From JAIVGV01 sp031425275 (GTDB lineage Bacteria; Acidobacteriota; Blastocatellia; Pyrinomonadales; Pyrinomonadaceae): a stretch of 64,000 nt of DNA. The notes below the pieces were generated by a model, which was given only the letters and a program-made list of their open reading frames with translations, was not told the origin of the DNA and ran no database searches. Positions within the stretch are counted from its first letter, which is position 1, and each line of letters starts with the position of its first letter. Shown here piece after piece: positions 61,718-64,000 of the stretch. The DNA lies in assembly GCA_031425275.1 (NCBI GenBank), contig JANPJA010000043.1, positions 1 through 64,000 on the forward strand, written 5' to 3'. Position numbers and translations under genes: made by a program.

Positions 61718-62563
61718 TTAGTGTTCGAGTTCGTCGAGGTCGAGGTCGGCGTCGGAGACGCCGGCCGTGAGATTGGTCAGGCCGAGTTGCGGCGCGGTCT
61801 CGAAGCCGAAGGCTTCATGCAGAGCCATCCACTGTTCCGAGAGGAGAGATAGGGTCTCGATGCGCACCCGCTCACGCTCGGCGGGCGGGAGCGCGCGGGC
61901 TTGACGGCCGAGCGCGCCGAGCGCGACGACGGCTGTCATGCGCGCGTCGGTGAAGGGCGACCGTTCGGCCGAGCCGGGTGACTTGGCTTCGGCGGCTTCG
62001 GTGAGTTTCCTTTGCAGCTTGTCAACGTCTTTCCTGCCGCGCTCGATGGTGCGCCGCTGCTCGTTGTTCTTGTCGGCGAGCCGCGTGATGGCCGTGAGAA
62101 CTTCAGTACGATCCTTGAGCGGGATGCGAATCTCTTCCTTGCCCTCGCGCAGGACGATCTCCTCGCCCTCAACTTCGACCGCGCCCCTGCCAAGCATCTG
62201 CCGCTTCGTGAAAGAGAGGCCGATGGCGTTGAACGTGTCGAAGACCTCGTCGCCTTCGGCTTCCAACAGCTTCGCGCGCCGCAGGAAGGTGTCATGCTTC
62301 ATCGGCGACTCGGGGTCTTTGTCGAGAAACTGGTCGAAGGTGTCGTAGCCGGCCTCTTTGTAGAGTTTTTCCTGCTTGACCCTTTCCAGAGTGCGGAGCA
62401 TTTGAGAAGAGAGGCTGCGGGTGACGGCGTCCGCCACTTTTATCCCGCCGATCATCTGCCAGAAGCGTGCAGCCTGCTGCCGCCGCGCGAGCGCGGCCGT
62501 CTCGTCACGGACTATTCCAACGGCCTTGTCTTTCACCTTCTGTAGCGCCTGCTTTTGTCTCAT
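61718..62563 (-). CDS. Coiled-coil element protein, unknown
   Basis: 281 residues, highly charged, with a long coiled coil in the middle (about 160-200, ADKNNEQRRTIERGRKDVDK). N-terminus MRQKQALQKVKDKAVGIVRDE. No catalytic motif. The acidic C-terminus ends DADLDLDELEH. Could be a DNA-binding or scaffolding protein. Confidence 0.6.
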   Translation of the reverse strand: MRQKQALQKVKDKAVGIVRDETAALARRQQAARFWQMIGGIKVADAVTRSLSSQMLRTLERVKQEKLYKEAGYDTFDQFLDKDPESPMKHDTFLRRAKLLEAEGDEVFDTFNAIGLSFTKRQMLGRGAVEVEGEEIVLREGKEEIRIPLKDRTEVLTAITRLADKNNEQRRTIERGRKDVDKLQRKLTEAAEAKSPGSAERSPFTDARMTAVVALGALGRQARALPPAERERVRIETLSLLSEQWMALHEAFGFETAPQLGLTNLTAGVSDADLDLDELEH

Positions 62564-62586
62564 CGGTTTTCCTTCCGGAGTCGCTG

Positions 62587-62680
62587 CCGATCCGCAAATT
62601 GCGGATCGGAAAATTGAGATTTACTGAGGAAACTGCGAAAACGCCCCGCTCCTGATCCGCAAGCTTGCGGATCAGGAGCG
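62587..62680. repeat. Twin palindromes with shared GATCCGCAA core
   Basis: 62587-62609 is a 23-bp palindrome (CCGATCCGCAA-A-TTGCGGATCGG) and 62647-62680 a perfect 34-bp palindrome ending in the same GATCCGCAA/TTGCGGATC core. They occupy the 121-bp gap between two element genes. They may be operators, or stem loops of a terminator after the 62685 gene. Confidence 0.7.
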
Positions 62681-62684
62681 ACAA

Positions 62685-63017
62685 TTACGTTGCCCATTCG
62701 CCTGTCCGGCGGCGGACGCGTGGCGGCGGCAGACCGCGGTCGTCAAACGACTGGTCGAGTATTTTGTGGACGCGAGGGTCGAGTTTTCCGACCTCTAAGC
62801 CGAGCGTCTGAAAGCCCTGATCGGTCTCGCGGATAATCTCGTCGAATGCCAGATTGATTAGGCACTCCAGACAGAACTCTTCCGGCAACTCGGCCATCTC
62901 CGCGACCTCGGATGCGGTGACGGGCAAGGTCGCGGTGCGGCTCATCAACCGGAGAACCTTCACCGTGTCGCGGATGGTCGCGTTAAGGTAGAAACAGTTT
63001 TCACGACTCTCCGGCAT
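62685..63017 (-). CDS. Winged-helix element protein (IclR-like HTH)
   Basis: 110 residues. Helix-turn-helix TASEVAEMAELPEEFCLECLINL, followed by a wing (IIRETDQGFQTLG), and a basic tail. Similar in layout to the protein encoded just upstream, so they are probably paralogs. It overlaps the upstream gene by 17 bp. Likely a transcriptional regulator of the element. Confidence 0.68.
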   Translation of the reverse strand: MPESRENCFYLNATIRDTVKVLRLMSRTATLPVTASEVAEMAELPEEFCLECLINLAFDEIIRETDQGFQTLGLEVGKLDPRVHKILDQSFDDRGLPPPRVRRRTGEWAT

Positions 63018-63312
63018 TAAGGTCGCCTCCGGCTTGGGTTGACAGGGCCGTCATGCACAGTTCGTTGAAGCGGTCGGAGAGCGTGAGAAACTTATTGCCG
63101 AGCGTCCACCCGGCGGGCGTCTGCTCGGCGAACCCGGCGACCTTGAGCGTGCGCAGGCTGCGCATACAGGTGTCGTATGGCAACTTCGTCCGCTGCTCGA
63201 TGCGCTTGATAGTGACCGGCTCTAGGCGGGTGCCTTCGAGAGCCTCCAGAACTCTCAGCCCTTTCAGCAGGGCGTCGATGGTGTAATCGGCGTCGGTGCG
63301 CGTTCCCTTCAC
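63001..63312 (-). CDS. Winged-helix element protein (IclR-like HTH)
   Basis: 103 residues from GTG 63312, which overlaps the previous stop (GTGA). IDALLKGLRVLEALEG, TIKRIEQRTKLPYDTCMRSLRTL, a wing FAEQTPAGWTLGNKF: an IclR-type N-terminal HTH without the ligand domain. Likely regulator. Confidence 0.7.
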   Translation of the reverse strand: MKGTRTDADYTIDALLKGLRVLEALEGTRLEPVTIKRIEQRTKLPYDTCMRSLRTLKVAGFAEQTPAGWTLGNKFLTLSDRFNELCMTALSTQAGGDLNAGES

Positions 63313-63884
63313 AGTGACTCCTCCAGTTCTCTCTTGACCGTCTCCGCGAAATCGAATGAGCCTTGACCCGACAGCTCTGCGAAGTTGGCTCGTTGCAGGC
63401 GGTGAAGCGTGACCAGCTCGTCGATGGCCTGCGCGCGATAGACGCGCGACCAGTCGAGAAACTGCTTCGGCGTGAGAATCCAGTAGTAGCCGTAAGGCAG
63501 TTGACGCGAAGAGCCGATTGGCAGCAGCCATTCGCGGCGCAGCGTTCGGACGATGTCCTTGACCTTGCGCTCCGATAGTTTGAGGTGCGATGCGATGGCT
63601 TCGTTCGTGAAAGGCGCGGCGGCGGCGGCGTGGGTTAGCACGCGCGCCACCTCGAAAGTTTGGGCGTCCGTTTTGTGTCCCTTGTCTCGCAGCGACCAGA
63701 GGGCGACGGCGAGCCGCACCGCCGGGGTTGAGAGGCTCTTGTCTTCGATGAAGCAGAGCGCGCAGCGCACGGCCTCGCCGCGCGCGAAGACGAGGCCGGT
63801 GTCGAAGCAGGCGCGGCACGCGGCGGCGGCGAGTGCGACCGCCACGCGCGTGCCCTCGCCCGTCTCGTTCCTCTCGGCGCTCAA
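63309..63884 (-). CDS. Zinc-ribbon and winged-helix element protein
   Basis: 191 residues from TTG 63884, overlapping the previous stop (TTGA). CRACFDTGLV and CALCFIEDK form a CxxC-CxxC pair. HTH: TNEAIASHLKLSERKVKDIVRTLRREW, typical of phage replication or regulatory proteins. A short aromatic segment YGYYWILTPKQFLDW follows, often seen in phage helix-turn-helix proteins that act with replication genes. Confidence 0.65.
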   Translation of the reverse strand: MSAERNETGEGTRVAVALAAAACRACFDTGLVFARGEAVRCALCFIEDKSLSTPAVRLAVALWSLRDKGHKTDAQTFEVARVLTHAAAAAPFTNEAIASHLKLSERKVKDIVRTLRREWLLPIGSSRQLPYGYYWILTPKQFLDWSRVYRAQAIDELVTLHRLQRANFAELSGQGSFDFAETVKRELEESL

Positions 63885-64000
63885 GCTGCTGCCCTCCGGT
63901 TCATGGCCTTGAGCGCCTCGACGACTTTGTTAGTCTCGGCCGTGGTGCGCGGGGGGTAGTGTCCGATGATGCGGGCCGAGAGGTTCTCAAGACCTGTCTC
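63881..64000 (-). CDS. Element gene, partial (start outside window)
   Basis: The minus-strand frame is open from the right edge to a TGA at 63881-63883 and ends ...IGHYPPRTTAETNKVVEALKAMNRRAAA (at least 39 residues visible). No family can be assigned. Its stop overlaps the next start. Confidence 0.5.
   Translation of the reverse strand, partial: ETGLENLSARIIGHYPPRTTAETNKVVEALKAMNRRAAA

Larger units (their letters stand above)
52061..64000 (-). mobile_element. Mu-like transposable element, partial (one end visible)
   Basis: Between about 52.1 kb and the window end all element genes are on the minus strand, tightly packed, many with 4-base overlaps. The DDE transposase (59150-60850) and AAA+ partner (57951-59144) form a MuA/MuB-type pair. 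The visible end lies between 52061 and 52223; two copies of ACACGATAAC (52070-52079, 52093-52102) there could be transposase-binding sites. The other end is beyond 64000. No head, tail or lysis gene is visible. Confidence 0.75.

Overview
The window is GC-rich chromosomal DNA with long genes, frequent GTG/TTG starts and many secreted proteins. Gene content (a MoxR/DUF58/DUF4350 cluster, a fused glutamate formiminotransferase-cyclodeaminase, GH63 glucosidase, families of secreted proteases, small DUF2256 protein) would fit an acidobacterium such as a Blastocatellia member, but no rRNA or other marker is present, so the assignment is inference. No tRNA, rRNA or CRISPR array was seen.

Layout. 0-5.6 kb: a lipoprotein, a small secreted Arg-rich protein, a zinc-ribbon membrane protein, an Xaa-Pro aminopeptidase and a divergent aldehyde dehydrogenase separated by a long inverted repeat. 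5.6-13.2 kb: a secreted-enzyme block (metzincin-like protease, unknown secreted protein, S8 subtilase, voltage-gated-type K+ channel, M43 metalloprotease). The two metalloprotease genes share a colinear leader of about 336 bp. 13.2-22.7 kb: mixed housekeeping and hypothetical genes (hydrolase, TPR protein, small proteins, PilZ, FtcD, SpoIIM-like). 22.7-34.6 kb: a surface polysaccharide cluster (four glycosyltransferases, Wzm/Wzt-type ABC exporter, pyruvyltransferase-like and 2OG-oxygenase genes), interrupted by a 1.96-kb AT-richer unit with 36-bp terminal inverted repeats and a 10-bp target duplication whose only gene encodes a diadenylate-cyclase-like (DAC) protein. 34.8-38.1 kb: a 1080-residue WD40-Roc GTPase-class III nucleotide cyclase fusion. 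38.5-47.9 kb: a MoxR-DUF58-DUF4350-DUF4129 type cluster interrupted by a complete PvuII-type restriction-modification cassette with its C-box. 48.0-52.0 kb: GH63 glucosidase and a second ion channel. 52.1-64.0 kb: one end of a Mu-like transposable element on the minus strand (DDE transposase, AAA+ partner, winged-helix proteins, radical SAM protein and small tightly overlapping genes), itself hit by an IS3-family element.

How it fits together: the accessory units sit between or inside conserved host clusters. The most unusual items are the transposase-less DAC unit and the WD40-GTPase-cyclase fusion, two separate nucleotide-second-messenger enzymes about 9 kb apart, plus the duplicated protease leader, the PvuII-like cassette and the Mu-like element. 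Functions are assigned from remembered family motifs; no database search was run.
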